Positions 10,047 to 19,856 are shown, counted from the stretch's first letter. The stretch is 64,000 nucleotides of DNA from Vreelandella olivaria (GCA_004295565.1 AP019416.1:3534001-3598000), one strand, 5' to 3'. Program-made: numbers and translations. The notes: generated by a model not told the origin, from the letters alone.

Positions 10047-10657
10047 TCAAGCCCTTAGAGGCAGCGCGGCGCCGATGGCAACGAAGATGCCGCCGCAGGT
10101 GCGGTTAAATCCTCGACCAACCCGTTTCAGCCAGCGGCGAATGCGGTTAGCCATATTGGCAAGCAGCCCTTCAACCATACACTCGATAGCTACAAAGGTG
10201 CCTGCCAGCACGAAATATTGCAGCATCAAGCTTCGCTGTGGGTCGATAAATTGAGGCAGAAAAGCGCTGAAAAACAGCAGCACCTTGGGATTGGTAATCG
10301 ATGCCAGTACCCCTTGGCGGTACAGGTGCCACCCGCTGGCTTGGCTTGCGCTCACATCCACCTCGCCCGTAATCGGTGGCGAGCGCCATACCTGGATACC
10401 CAACCAAACAAGATACCCCCACCGACCCATTTCAGCACTGTTAGCCACACCACGGACGATTTGAGCAGCGCACCAATGCCAAACATGCACAGGGCAATAA
10501 TCAGCATAAACCCTGTGGCGCCGCCAACGATGGTAAACAAGGTTCTACGGCTGCCATGTAGCGCGCCATGGGTAAGCGCCAGCAGGCCATTTGGCCCAGG
10601 CGAAAGCGACAGACCAAGGCAGGCGATTAGGTATAAAAGCCAAGTGTCCAACAGCAT
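10047..10657 (-). CDS. LysE/RhtB-family amino-acid exporter
   Basis: Inner-membrane exporter of about 204 residues with six hydrophobic segments. Family signature LSLSPGPNGLLALTHGALHG near the N-terminus and the second-half motif ASITNPKVLLFFSAFLPQFID. Loss of one G in the run near 10410 splits it after KWVGGG. The substrate is probably a neutral or basic amino acid but cannot be assigned. ATG at 10657 is chosen because the family begins with a short polar residue run before the first helix. A hairpin TAAGCCC/GGGCTTA at 9999-10017 downstream could be a weak terminator. Confidence 0.85.
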
Positions 10658-10744
10658 AGTAACGCCTACCCCGTGGAAGATATTTACGTTACGCCAGCAT
10701 GTCACTGTTGGTTGGCGTTTTCCATTCGTTAAAACACTCTCACT

Positions 10745-10784
10745 AAAAACGCCTCCCCTTGCTTGATACAGCACGAGGAGGCGT
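10745..10784 (-). terminator. Rho-independent terminator after luxS
   Basis: On the minus strand ACGCCTCC (10784-10777) pairs with GGAGGCGT (10756-10749), followed by a T5 run. It lies 33 bp past the luxS stop. Confidence 0.75.
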
Positions 10785-10816
10785 CGGCTAACTACCCATT
10801 GACGGTTACATCACGC

Positions 10817-11269
10817 TTAAGCGAACACTTCCGTCCACTCGCTGCGCTTGGCCAACAGGTTGCGAGCCAGCTCCTGGGCGCCTTCCAAACTGTGGCTGGC
10901 GGCCCAACCGCACTGCATTTCATTGCAGGCAGGCACTTCAGTGGCTTCTAGCACGTCGTTTAGGGTTTGCTCGATGATGGTGATCACGCCGTCGTAGTCG
11001 TCGTGGTTGATCATCGCGATGTAGAAGCCGGTTTGGCAGCCCATGGGGCTGATATCGACCACTTTATCGGTGTGATTGCGCGACAGCTCAGCCATTAAGT
11101 GCTCAAGGGAGTGCAGCGCGGGCATCTCCATATGATCTTTGTTGGGCTGGCAAATACGCAGGTCGTATTTATGGATACGGTCGCCGTTCTGGCCTTCTTT
11201 AATATCGGCTAACCGAACGTACGGGGCTTTTACCTTGGTGTGATCCAGGTTAAAGCTCTCGACGTTCAT
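10817..11269 (-). CDS. luxS: S-ribosylhomocysteine lyase
   Basis: Cleaves S-ribosylhomocysteine to homocysteine and DPD, the precursor of autoinducer-2; part of the activated methyl cycle. 150 residues. Metal ligands are visible as His53 and His57 in HSLEH and Cys120 in NEMQCGW; the second catalytic Cys is in SPMGCQTGF. Intact. The upstream gene on the same strand is a monooxygenase-fold protein only about 60 bp away, so the two may be cotranscribed. It has its own terminator. Confidence 0.95.
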   Translation of the reverse strand: MNVESFNLDHTKVKAPYVRLADIKEGQNGDRIHKYDLRICQPNKDHMEMPALHSLEHLMAELSRNHTDKVVDISPMGCQTGFYIAMINHDDYDGVITIIEQTLNDVLEATEVPACNEMQCGWAASHSLEGAQELARNLLAKRSEWTEVFA

Positions 11270-11303
11270 CTTTTATCGGTCATGTTGGCTCCTTTTGCGC
11301 TGA

Positions 11304-11335
11304 AAGCTTGATTCGCTTAAAGCTCGATTCGTTTA
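11304..11335. repeat. 16-bp tandem duplication between luxS and its upstream gene
   Basis: Two adjacent 16-bp units, AAGCTTGATTCGCTTA and AAGCTCGATTCGTTTA, differ at two positions. The second unit supplies the stop codon of the upstream ABM gene. Probably a replication-slippage duplication; no function is evident. Confidence 0.6.
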
Positions 11336-11681
11336 AACTTGGGGCGCGTCAAAATTCCAGGGTTCATCGGTGTAAACACACACGTTGGCATCTTCGATAT
11401 CACCATCCGGCGCTTCAACGTGCTTGGCAAAGAAGTCTTGGATCTCTTTGCGCTGACAGTGAGCTTCAAACTCTTCGCGACTGGCCCAGATTTCATGAAA
11501 CACAATCGGGTAGCTGGTGCCCTGAGCGAAAGGGTTCTCGATCTGCCGGGTTACGGTATAGTGAATACAGGCATCTTCCCGGTGAGTATTCGGCTCTAAC
11601 GACTGAAGCGCTTTGAATACCGCTTCTTCCTTGCCCGGTTTGGGTTTAAAACCAGCAATACAGTAGATTTTTTTCTGACAT
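11333..11681 (-). CDS. ABM-domain putative quinol monooxygenase
   Basis: Small protein of about 115 residues in the antibiotic-biosynthesis-monooxygenase fold (YgiN-like). Recognisable features are IYCIAGFKPKPGKE at the start, HYTVTRQIENP, IVFHEIWASREEFEAHCQ and a C-terminal FDAPQV. AGGAG lies 8 nt before the ATG. The frame breaks only four codons in, inside a run of seven A (one too many, or two lost); the rest is open. Members include quinol monooxygenases and stress proteins; the substrate is unknown. Likely in one transcript with luxS. Confidence 0.75.
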
Positions 11682-11742
11682 GGTTAACTCCTAAGTCGTT
11701 AAGCGTGCGTCATTATGCGGCTTGTCGACATAGGTTAACAAC

Positions 11743-12420
11743 CTAGCGGATGATGCGTTCCGCCAATGCTTCCAGATCGGTCACCGTCATATCCGGCTCG
11801 ATACCCCAGGGGTCAAAAGGTGCATCAGGACTGCGCCGTACCCAGGCACTGCGTAGGCCTGCATGGGTGGCGCCAATCACATCAAAGGGGTTGCTGGACA
11901 CCAACCAGGTGTTTTCGGGGCGAGTTTCCAAGCGGCTACGCAGATGAGCGTACACCGCCGGGTCTGGCTTAAAGCGTTTTACCTCATCGGCGCTGATCAC
12001 GTCGTCCATATGGCTCTCAACACCCGCGCGGGTGAGCAGCTTGGACACGGCATCGGCGGTGCCGTTCGAAAATGCCACGCAGCGTATGCCCGCATCGCGA
12101 AGCTGATCGAGTGCAGGCACTACATCGTCAAACGCGGGCAGCTCACCGTACACCGCCATTAGGTGATCTTGGTCATTATCCGAAAGCCCGGTTTGCAGCG
12201 CGCGGTCGATAAACACCAGGGCTTCGCGGGTGCACTCCGAAAACGGCACATAAGCCCCCATCAGGCCGTGGCGAAAGCTGTACTCTAGCTGCTTATCGCG
12301 CCAGCGGCGGGCGAACTCACCCGCTTTTGAGGCATCCGAGAGGCGGCGCTCAAGCTCAACGGTAACCCCTTGGGTATCGATCAACGTACCGTATACATCG
12401 AAGGCTAAGACCGGTTGCAT
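11743..12420 (-). CDS. Haloacid dehalogenase, type II
   Basis: HAD-superfamily hydrolase of 225 residues. Motif I DVYGT has nucleophile Asp8; motif II is FSNGT; Lys lies in EVKRFKPDP; and motif III SSNPFDVIG matches L-2-haloacid dehalogenases more than phosphatases. The cap segment with LEYSFRHGLM is also typical. Predicted to hydrolyse short L-2-haloacids to D-2-hydroxyacids. Intact. It is the first of two dehalogenase-type enzymes in this window; the other, at 34336, has an unrelated fold. Confidence 0.85.
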   Translation of the reverse strand: MQPVLAFDVYGTLIDTQGVTVELERRLSDASKAGEFARRWRDKQLEYSFRHGLMGAYVPFSECTREALVFIDRALQTGLSDNDQDHLMAVYGELPAFDDVVPALDQLRDAGIRCVAFSNGTADAVSKLLTRAGVESHMDDVISADEVKRFKPDPAVYAHLRSRLETRPENTWLVSSNPFDVIGATHAGLRSAWVRRSPDAPFDPWGIEPDMTVTDLEALAERIIR

Positions 12421-12502
12421 CGTTGGCTACTCCTTAACTTTCAATTAATTGTGACCTGAGTTCAGCTTGTATCTTTAGCATAGTAGACACCTTCAATAAC
12501 AA

Positions 12503-12534
12503 AAGCGCCGCTGCACGGGCAGCGGCGCTTAGCA
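12503..12534 (-). terminator. Terminator after doeD
   Basis: Perfect 12-bp stem AAGCGCCGCTGC / GCAGCGGCGCTT with a 4-base loop. On the minus strand it is followed by TTTTG, 16 bp past the doeD stop, ending the ectoine-degradation transcript. Confidence 0.8.
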
Positions 12535-12549
12535 GGCTAAAACAGTCGA

Positions 12550-13983
12550 TCAAACCGTAAACGCGGCCTCTTTTTCGCCACTTTTCAGGTCACCAGAGCG
12601 CACCAGTTCGTCGGTCACCCGATCAATGGCACGCTTGGCGCGGCCAATCATCTCATCCACTTCACCACGGTTAATGGTCAGCGGCGGCGCAAAGCCAAGA
12701 ATATCGCCTTGGGGCATGGCGCGAGCAATCAGATTCTCTTCCATGGCCGCAGCGGCCACACGGGGGCCGACTTTAAGCGCTGGGTCGAAGTGCAGGCGCT
12801 GTTTGGCATCCGGCGAAAACTCCAGTGCCGCCATCAGGCCAACACCGCGTACGTCACCCAGCAGCGGGTGGCCTTCAAAGTTAGCCTTTAGCTGTTGCTG
12901 GAAGTAACCGCCGGTTTCAGCAGCGTTGCCCACCAGGTTTTCACGCTCGATGATATCCAGGTTAGCAAGCCCTGCCGCGCAGCCCAGGGCGTGGCCAGAG
13001 TAGGTCCAGCCGTGGCCGATGGGGCCATACTCACCGGTGCCCTGCTCCAGTACCTGCCAAACTTTCTCGCCCACAATCACGCCGGAAAGCGGCTGGTAGG
13101 CGCTAGTTAAGCCCTTGGCGATGGTGACCAGATCAGGCTTCATGTTGTAGTGATGGCTGCCGAAATCGGAGCCGGTACGGCCAAAGCCACACACCACTTC
13201 ATCGGCGATCAGCAGTACGTCGTACTTCGCCAACACGGCTTGGATCGCATCCCAATAACCTTCCGGCGGCGGTACGATACCGCCAGTACCCAGTACCGGC
13301 TCGCCGATAAAGGCGGCCACGGTGTCCGGGCCCTCTTCCAGAATCATCGCTTCCAGCTTGTCGGCGCAGTAAGCGGAAAACTCGAGCTCGGTCATTCCGT
13401 GCTGTTCGGCGGCGCGCAGGTAGTAATGCGGCGCTTCGGTATGGCGAATGGTGTCAATTGGCAGATCAAAATGGTCATGGAACGCTTTCAAGCCGGTTAA
13501 CGAGCCCGAGGCAATACCGGAACCGTGGTAGCCGCGCATGCGCGAGATGACCTTTTTCTTCTGCGGGCGGCCCAGCACGTTATTGTAGTAGCGCACGATC
13601 TTGAGCTGGGTTTCGTTGGCATCCGACCCGGACATGCCGTAGTACACCTTGGACATGTTCATCCCGGCGATTTTCAGAATGCGCTCGGAAAGCTCGATCT
13701 GCGGCTCGTTGGAGTGGCCCACATAGGTGTGATAGTAAGAGAGCTCTAACGCTTGCTTATAGATCGCTTCGGCGACTTCGGTGCGACCGTAGCCGATGTT
13801 GACGCAGTAAAGCCCGGCGAAGCCGTCGATAAATTCACGCCCATCCTTGTCCACGATATTGATGCCTTTACCGCCGGTAATCACCCGGCCCGGCGAATCG
13901 CCATGGGCGAAGTCGCGCAGGTGGGTAGAGGCGTGGAAAGTGACTTTACGGTCGCGTTCGATCAAATCCTGATGCAAGCTCAT
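12550..13983 (-). CDS. doeD: Diaminobutyrate transaminase of ectoine degradation
   Basis: Class III PLP-dependent aminotransferase of about 477 residues. It converts L-2,4-diaminobutyrate to aspartate-4-semialdehyde in ectoine catabolism. PLP site features are DEVVCGFGRTG and the Schiff-base Lys in TIAKGLTSAYQPLSG; RGYHGSGIASGSLTG lies in the large domain. The ATG at 13983 (MSLHQDLIERDRK) is preferred over an upstream in-frame start that has no ribosome-binding site. Intact. The function is assigned mainly from the adjoining doeC, doeX, doeB and doeA; by sequence alone it resembles broad omega-aminotransferases. A long hairpin separates it from doeC. Confidence 0.88.
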   Translation of the reverse strand: MSLHQDLIERDRKVTFHASTHLRDFAHGDSPGRVITGGKGINIVDKDGREFIDGFAGLYCVNIGYGRTEVAEAIYKQALELSYYHTYVGHSNEPQIELSERILKIAGMNMSKVYYGMSGSDANETQLKIVRYYNNVLGRPQKKKVISRMRGYHGSGIASGSLTGLKAFHDHFDLPIDTIRHTEAPHYYLRAAEQHGMTELEFSAYCADKLEAMILEEGPDTVAAFIGEPVLGTGGIVPPPEGYWDAIQAVLAKYDVLLIADEVVCGFGRTGSDFGSHHYNMKPDLVTIAKGLTSAYQPLSGVIVGEKVWQVLEQGTGEYGPIGHGWTYSGHALGCAAGLANLDIIERENLVGNAAETGGYFQQQLKANFEGHPLLGDVRGVGLMAALEFSPDAKQRLHFDPALKVGPRVAAAAMEENLIARAMPQGDILGFAPPLTINRGEVDEMIGRAKRAIDRVTDELVRSGDLKSGEKEAAFTV

Positions 13984-14048
13984 AGCGTTCTCTGTACAGT
14001 AAACCTCCCCGATCAGCGGGGCGGCATTTAAAATATTGCGGGCTGCAC

Positions 14049-14143
14049 GGCTGGTTAGGCACACGCGAACACGCTGTAAACCCGTCCCTGGGCGCTCGGC
14101 TTTTCATCCCTGAAAAGACGGTTCGCTTAGTGCCTAACCAGCC
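14049..14143. repeat. Long hairpin element between doeC and doeD
   Basis: Perfect 14-bp outer arms, GGCTGGTTAGGCAC (14049-14062) and GTGCCTAACCAGCC (14130-14143). Nested inner arms are GCGAAC/GTTCGC, CCGTC/GACGG and CTTTTCA/TGAAAAG. The whole 95-bp stretch could fold into one multi-stem structure. No open frame and no T-run, so it is not a simple terminator. It could be an intergenic repeat of the REP/BIME kind or an RNA processing site separating doeC from doeD. Confidence 0.7.
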
Positions 14144-14164
14144 TCGACTGTGACACTATCCGCG

Positions 14165-15658
14165 CTAGCTTCCAGACACCGAACCTAGCGCACCCAGGCA
14201 GTAATATTTAGTTTCCAGGTACTCATCGATACCGGTGGCGCCGCCCTCACGGCCAAGGCCGGACTGCTTCACGCCACCAAAGGGAACCGGCGGGCCGGTC
14301 ATCTTAACCGAGTTGACGCTGACCATGCCGTACTCCAGTGCGCGCATTAGCTTCCAGATACGGCGAATATCGTGGGTGTAGATATAGGCAGCCAAGCCGT
14401 ACTCGGTGTCATTGGCCATTTCGATAACTTCGTCGTCGGTACTGTAAGCAGTGATACCGGCCACAGGGGCGAAGTTCTCTTCCCGCCACACTTTCATCTG
14501 CGGCGTCACACCGGTCAGCATCGCCGGCATAAAGAAGTTTTCGCCGGGTGCCTGGCTTTGATCACCGCCGATCATAGTGGCGCCTTTGGAAATGGCGTCA
14601 TCGACAATCGCCGCCGCTTTCTCTACTGCCTGGCGGTGAATCAGTGGGCCAAGGTCAATCTCACTCTGCAAACCGTTACCCAGGGTTAGCGCCAGCATAC
14701 GCTCGCTAAAGTGTTCAACGAACTCATCGTGGATGGATTCGTGCACCAGAATACGGTTGGCGGCCAAGCAGTCCTGCCCCGCAGTTTGGAACTTGGCATC
14801 GATTGCCGCGAAGGCCGCCTCTTTGGGATCCATATCAGGCCCCACGATAAAGGGCGCATTGCCCCTAATTCCAGGGAGAGCCGCTTGACGGTGTTGGCGC
14901 TCTGCTCGATGAGCAGGCGGCCGACCCGGGTGGAACCGGTGAACGACAATGCGCGAATACGCGACTCTGCGCAAAGAATCTTCGAGACTTCCGCCGGATC
15001 CCCCAACACCACGTTGAAAATCCCCGCCGGAATACCCGCTCGCTCAGCCAGCTCCGCCAGCGCCAGCGCTGAGAATGGCGTTTCATTGGCGGGTTTGACG
15101 ATCACCGGGCAGCCCGCTGCCAGCGGCGGCGGCTTTGCGGGTGATCATCGCCAGCGGGAAGTTCCAGGGCGTAATCATCGCCGCGATACCCACCGGCTCT
15201 TTAATCGTGCCCAGAGAAGCATTCGGAATATGGCTGGGGATGGTTTCGCCGTAGGTGCGTTTGCCCTCTTCGGCGAACCAGCGCACGAAGCTGGCACCGT
15301 ACTCTACCTCGCCACGGGCATCGGGCAGCGGCTTGCCCTGCTCCAAGGTCATGATAGTGGCAAGGTCTTCGCGGTTGGCTTGAATCAGGTCATACCAGGC
15401 CAGCAAACGCTCACAGCGCTCGTCGGCGCGCAGCGCCCGCCAGTGCACAAACGCCGCTTCTGCGGCATCCACAGCGGCGGTGATCTGCTCAGCTTCCAGC
15501 AGCGGGATATGGCCAATGGCTTCATTGGTGGCGGGGTCATAAACCGCTTCTTCGCGACCGCCCTCCCCGTGGATTCACTTACCGTTCACGTAGGCGTACT
15601 GCCGGAACAGACGCGGATCTTCCAGGCGCTTGGCGAGCGTGGTCGATAGTGTGGTCAT
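14165..15658 (-). CDS. doeC: Aspartate-semialdehyde dehydrogenase of ectoine degradation
   Basis: NAD(P)-dependent aldehyde dehydrogenase of about 497 residues, SSADH-like, oxidising aspartate-4-semialdehyde to aspartate. Conserved TPWNFPLAMITRK, the general-base Glu in LSLELGG, and catalytic Cys in FQTAGQDCLAANR. Single G/C losses break the frame near 15125 (after TRKAAA) and at 14862-14865 (LELGG). In addition an in-frame TGA at 15575-15577 stands where aldehyde dehydrogenases have Trp (VNGKW), a G-to-A change rather than an indel. The three faults together could mean real decay, but the dense error pattern nearby favours sequence error. Confidence 0.85.
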
Positions 15659-15879
15659 GGGAACCTCTCCTCAAATGCAGGCTGGCTAACCGAGCACTGC
15701 AATTACTGTGTGGCATTGTCAGCAAGCACTTATTAGCCTTGCCGTCGAATGCCCCAGGTTAACGGAGAGGAGCCACGAAGTGTTTTTGAAAACCGGGACT
15801 TATCACGCGACTTTTTTTGTCAGGGAGCGTTTGGCAGTGTTTTTTTCGGCGGGGCATCGCAAAAGGTAAATGTAGCGGT

Positions 15880-16355
15880 TTATAAAATATCATCGGTATC
15901 GATGCCAATCGGCACCCGCTTAACGGTTTTAGTTACAATATAGGTGAAATAACGTTCTATACCGGCCTCAGATACCAGCCACTTATCCATCAGGCGCTGA
16001 TAGCTGTCGATGGTGCGGGCTTCAAACTTGACCAGGTAATCCACCCCGCCCCCACCGCCACGCACTCAGTCACCTCCGGCGTCTGCATGACCAGCGCTTC
16101 AAAGCGCGCAAAGCTGTCGGCGTTGTGCTGCTTGAGCTCAATCTGCACCCATACAGGATTGCGCGGCACCAACACATCCGCGTTGATGCGCGCGGTATAC
16201 CCTTCAATCACCCCGGCTTTTTCCAGCCTTTTACCCGCTCCCAGCAGGGGCTTGACCGAAAGGTTGATCGCCTCGGCCAGCTTCGACTTGGTGATTCGCC
16301 CATCACGGGAGAGGATGTCGAGAATTTTCAGATCGTAACGGTCAAGTTTCATCAT
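15880..16355 (-). CDS. doeX: Lrp/AsnC-family regulator of ectoine degradation
   Basis: Feast/famine DNA-binding regulator of about 157 residues: N-terminal winged helix (KLDRYDLKILDILSRDGRITKSKLAEAINLS) and a C-terminal RAM domain (VEYLVKFEARTIDSYQRLMDKWL-type segment). In H. elongata DoeX binds upstream of doeA. The frame is shifted between about 16230 and 16253, where one extra and one missing base compensate, so the expected recognition residues SPCWERVK read as KPLLGAGK. A further G loss at 16049-16053 breaks the RAM domain. Starts at 16355 or 16352, 8 nt after the doeB stop. Confidence 0.85.
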
Positions 16356-16362
16356 GCCGGGG

Positions 16363-17392
16363 TTACGCCTCCAGGCGTTCGACAACATCGGCAATCACCG
16401 CCAGGGTATCCCCCATATTGATCAGTGAAGGCGCGCGGCGAGCCATCAGAATACCATCGCGCTCTGCTTTATAGGCCACCGGCTCGGTGCCGCTGCGGGT
16501 CATATCGTACACGTAGGCGATGGTTTGGCCTTTTAACCTCGTCCCCCAGCGCGACCAACAGCTCTAGCACGCCCGAGTGCTGGCTCTGCACGTAGCAGCT
16601 GGCATCGGGCATATCGAGGTACATCTGCCCGCCTGCGGGCATCTCCACTTCACCGGCTACCAGGCCGTAGTGAATCAGGAAATTGCGCACGCCGCGCTCG
16701 GCAATGGCGATACTTTGAGGCGTCGAAGTGCCGCCGCCGCCCAACTCGGTGGCGACGAATACTTTGCCCTGGCGCTCGCAGGCGGTGTCGAAGAGTTTTT
16801 CTGCATCCAGCTCAAACATCACCATGGCGTAAGGGGCGCCAAAGGCTTTGGCACCTTCCAGAGCGGCCTGCTGCTGCTCTTTATTATCCAGCACGTGAGA
16901 CGCGCCGAAAGGCAGGATATCCAGCGTACGACCACCGGAGTGCAGGTCGAGGACAACGTCCGCCATGGGCACCAGCACGCGGGTGAAGTAGTCGGCAATT
17001 TGCGGCGTGACGCTGCCGTTAGGGTCGCCAGGAAAACTGCGATTGAGGTTGCCCTTGTCCATCGGCGAGGTGCGCTTGCCCGCCATTACCGCTGGAGTAT
17101 TCATGCACGGTACGATAATAACTCGCCCCGTCACGTCTTCTGCCTTCAACGTTGAAGAGAGCTTCAACAGCGAGGTGATGCCTTCATATTCATCGCCGTG
17201 ATTACCACCGGTCAGCAGTGCCGTGGTGCCTTCGCCGTTTTTAACCACGGTCACGGGGATCATCACCGCGCCCCAGGCAGACTCATCGGTAGAAATCGGT
17301 AGTTTTAAAAAGCCGTGCTGCACGCCATCAGCCTCAAAATCAACGGTGGCGGAAATCGGGCTAGGCCGCAGTTGGCTCGCTTGATCGGTCAT
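16363..17392 (-). CDS. doeB: N-alpha-acetyl-L-2,4-diaminobutyrate deacetylase
   Basis: Zinc-dependent deacylase of the succinylglutamate desuccinylase/aspartoacylase family, about 342 residues. It removes acetate from N-alpha-acetyl-diaminobutyrate, the product of ectoine hydrolysis. Zinc ligands are visible as His and Glu in GGNHGDEYEG and His in VVLDLHSGGRT. The frame breaks at the A-run 16531-16534 (after GDEVK); beyond it the C-terminal barrel-sandwich part continues to ADVVERLEA. The ATG at 17392 begins MTDQASQLRPSPI. It lies 25 bp downstream of doeA. Confidence 0.92.
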
Positions 17393-17417
17393 TGGATATT
17401 CCTTGTTTAACAAGCTG

Positions 17418-18616
17418 CTACTTAACAAACAGTTGGCGCGGAAAATTGGCCAGGGTTTCACAGCCATCATCAGTAATTAAGATACTTTCGGTAATTTCCA
17501 AGCCCCACTCGTCGACCCACAGCCCAGGCATAAAGTGGAACGTCATGCCCGGCTGCAGAATGGTGTCATCAGAGGGACGCAGGCTCATGGTGCGCTCACC
17601 CCAGTCGGGCGGGTAGGAGATACCGATGGGATAACCACAGCGGGCGCCGCCACGGTCAAAGCCGTATTTATCCATCGCCGCCCCCAGCGCCATGGCAATA
17701 TCCGCCGTGCGGTTGCCAGGTTTGGCCACTGCCAAGCCGTTCTCGATGCCTTCCAACAGAGCTGATTCGGCGCGAATAAAATCCGTCGGCGGCGTACCCA
17801 GAAATACCGTGCGCGACATCGGTGCGTGGTAGCGCTTAAACACCCGGCAATCTCAAAGAAGGTGCCTTCCCCTTTGCGAAACGGTGTGTCGTCCCAGGTC
17901 AGGTGCGGCGCGGCGGCGTCCTTACCAGTGGGCAGCATGGGTACTATGGCAGGATAGTCGCCGCCAAACACTTTGCCGTTCTCGTCCACAAAACCTTCGA
18001 TGCCAACGCGGTAAATCTCTGACACCAGCTTGCTCTTGGGCAAGCCTGGCTCAATCACTTCCAGAATACGCGTATGCATGCCTTCGACAATTTTGGCGGC
18101 AATGCGCATGTACTCAACTTCTTGCGGCGACTTGATCGCCCGACACCAGTTCACCAGCGAATTGGCATCCATAAAGCGCGCATGGGGCAGCTCTTTCAGC
18201 AGGCTTAGATAGGCTTTGGCGGAGAAGTAGTAGTTATCCATCTCCATACCCACCACACCCAAGTGCCAGCCGCGATCAGGCATGATCGACTGAGCCAGAT
18301 ACTCCATGGGGTGCATGTCCGGATTCTGTACGTAGTAATCTGGGTAGTAGGTAATATTGTCGGGATCGATCCAGCAGGTACGTAGCGCACCATTCGCGTC
18401 CATGCGCCGCCCGAACCATACCGGTTCGCCTTCAAGGCCCACCAGTACACACTGATGCACATAAAACGACCAACCGTCGTAGCCGGTTAGCCAAGCCATA
18501 TTGGAAGGGTCACTGACGATCAATACGTCAATGCCACGACTGGCCATTTCAGCACGCACTTTCCACAGGCGGGTAGCGTACTCTTCGCGCGTGAAAGGCA
18601 GGGAAACCTGAGTCAT
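17418..18616 (-). CDS. doeA: Ectoine hydrolase
   Basis: M24-fold (creatinase/prolidase-like) hydrolase of about 399 residues that opens the ectoine ring to N-acetyl-diaminobutyrate, the first committed step of ectoine use. Diagnostic segments are SDPSNMAWLTGYDGWSFYVH near the N-terminus, GMEMDNYYFSAKAY, and FMPGLWVDEWGLEITESILI near the end. A T loss at 17838-17841, after FFEIAGC, splits it; the second part begins KRYHAPMSRTVF. The start MTQVSLPFTREEY at 18616 is chosen by family alignment. First gene of the cluster; its promoter lies in the gap to ghrA. Confidence 0.93.
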
Positions 18617-18630
18617 CGGGCAACTCGCCA

Positions 18631-18774
18631 TTAAAGATCACCAAGAACCAACGTACTGCCTACCATAGGCACGCAACGCTGGGCCACAGGATCGACCTGG
18701 CCACCACCGATCAGGCGTCGGGGTTGCATCTGCCGCGCTTGCAGCAGGCCCGCCAATGTCGTCTTAACCCGATA
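18631..18774 (-). pseudogene. Possible C-terminal gene remnant upstream of doeA
   Basis: A minus-strand frame open for about 45 codons ends in TAA 15 bp before doeA. It reads as natural protein (segment LIGGGQVDPVAQRCVPMVGS) and has no good start codon. It may be the 3' end of a gene deleted from the front of the doe operon. I do not recognise the family, and chance cannot be excluded at this length. Confidence 0.3.
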
Positions 18775-18921
18775 CTAGCACCGACCATTGGTTGGGGGTC
18801 AAAGGCTTTATGACAAAAAGCGCATACGGCATCGTTATTTGTACTAAGCGAGCTTGCAACGAGCTTTGGGGCTCACCATGATAGCTGGCAGTAATGACAC
18901 TTTTATCAACAGGGGATGGCG

Positions 18922-19856
18922 ATGAAAATTGTTGTGCATATTGATGAGGCTGATCAGTGGCAAGCCGCACTTGCGGAAGCCTTGCCCCAAGCCACCGTAC
19001 TCACCAGCGAAGCGCCGGCAGATGAACGTAAAGAGGCTGACTATCTCGCCATCTGGAAGGCCCCAGCACACATACTGCAAGAGCAGACCCAGCTCAAAGG
19101 CATCATTAATCTAGGCGCAGGGGTGGATTATCTGCTGAAAACCCCTGGCCTGCCTAAAGACGTACCCATTGTAAAATTACGCGATGCGGGCATGGGCGAA
19201 CTGATGGCCGATTACGTTTTATATGGCGTGCTGCACTTCTACCGCAGCATGGATCGTTACGCCACTCAGCAGCATAACGCCACTTGGCAACCGCAAGAGG
19301 TGGTGGAAAAAGCTCAGTGGCCGGTGGGTGTATTAGGCCTGGGCGCTATTGGCAGCTTCGTGGCCAGTGCCTTGCAGCAGGCGGGCTTCCCGGTGCTGGG
19401 CTGGAGCCGCTCCCCAAGCAGATCAGTGGTGTGCAGTGCTTTCACGGCGATGAAGGGCTAACCGAGCTGCTCGGCCAGGTACAGAGCCTGATCACTATTC
19501 TCCCCGATACCGCCGCCACCCAACATATCCTCAACGCCGAGCGGCTGGCTCAGCTGCCCCAAGGGGCTAGTGTGATTAATCCTGGCCGGGGTAGCTTGAT
19601 TGATGAACAGGCGCTATTAGAAGCACTGGGTAGCAGTAACCAGCAGGGCCACCTGCGGGGTGCGTTGCTGGATGTATTCCATGAAGAGCCGCTGCCGTCT
19701 GACCATCCGTTATGGCAGCATCCCAGGGTAATCGTCACTCCCCATATGGCGGCGCCTACCCCGCTTAACGATGCCATCGACCAAGTGATCTCTTACTTGC
19801 ATGCCTTTGAATCGGGCGAAAAACTCTCCACCATCAACCCCGAGGCAGGTTACTGA
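18922..19856 (+). CDS. ghrA: Glyoxylate/hydroxypyruvate reductase A
   Basis: D-isomer-specific 2-hydroxyacid dehydrogenase, about 311 residues, reducing glyoxylate and hydroxypyruvate with NADPH. Substrate-domain segment NLGAGVDYLL, nucleotide-binding motif GVLGLGAIGSFVASAL, catalytic region INPGRGSLIDEQALLEAL, and PHMAAPT near the C-terminus. One C is missing from the run at 19412-19415, just after the dinucleotide fold (WSRSP). The ATG at 18922 is chosen over 18916 because AGGGG then sits at a proper distance. Divergent from doeA. Confidence 0.88.

Noticed and set aside
14711-15649. Plus-strand open frame of 312 codons
   Set aside because: It is antisense to doeC, whose aldehyde-dehydrogenase motifs are unmistakable; high-GC codon bias keeps the opposite strand open.
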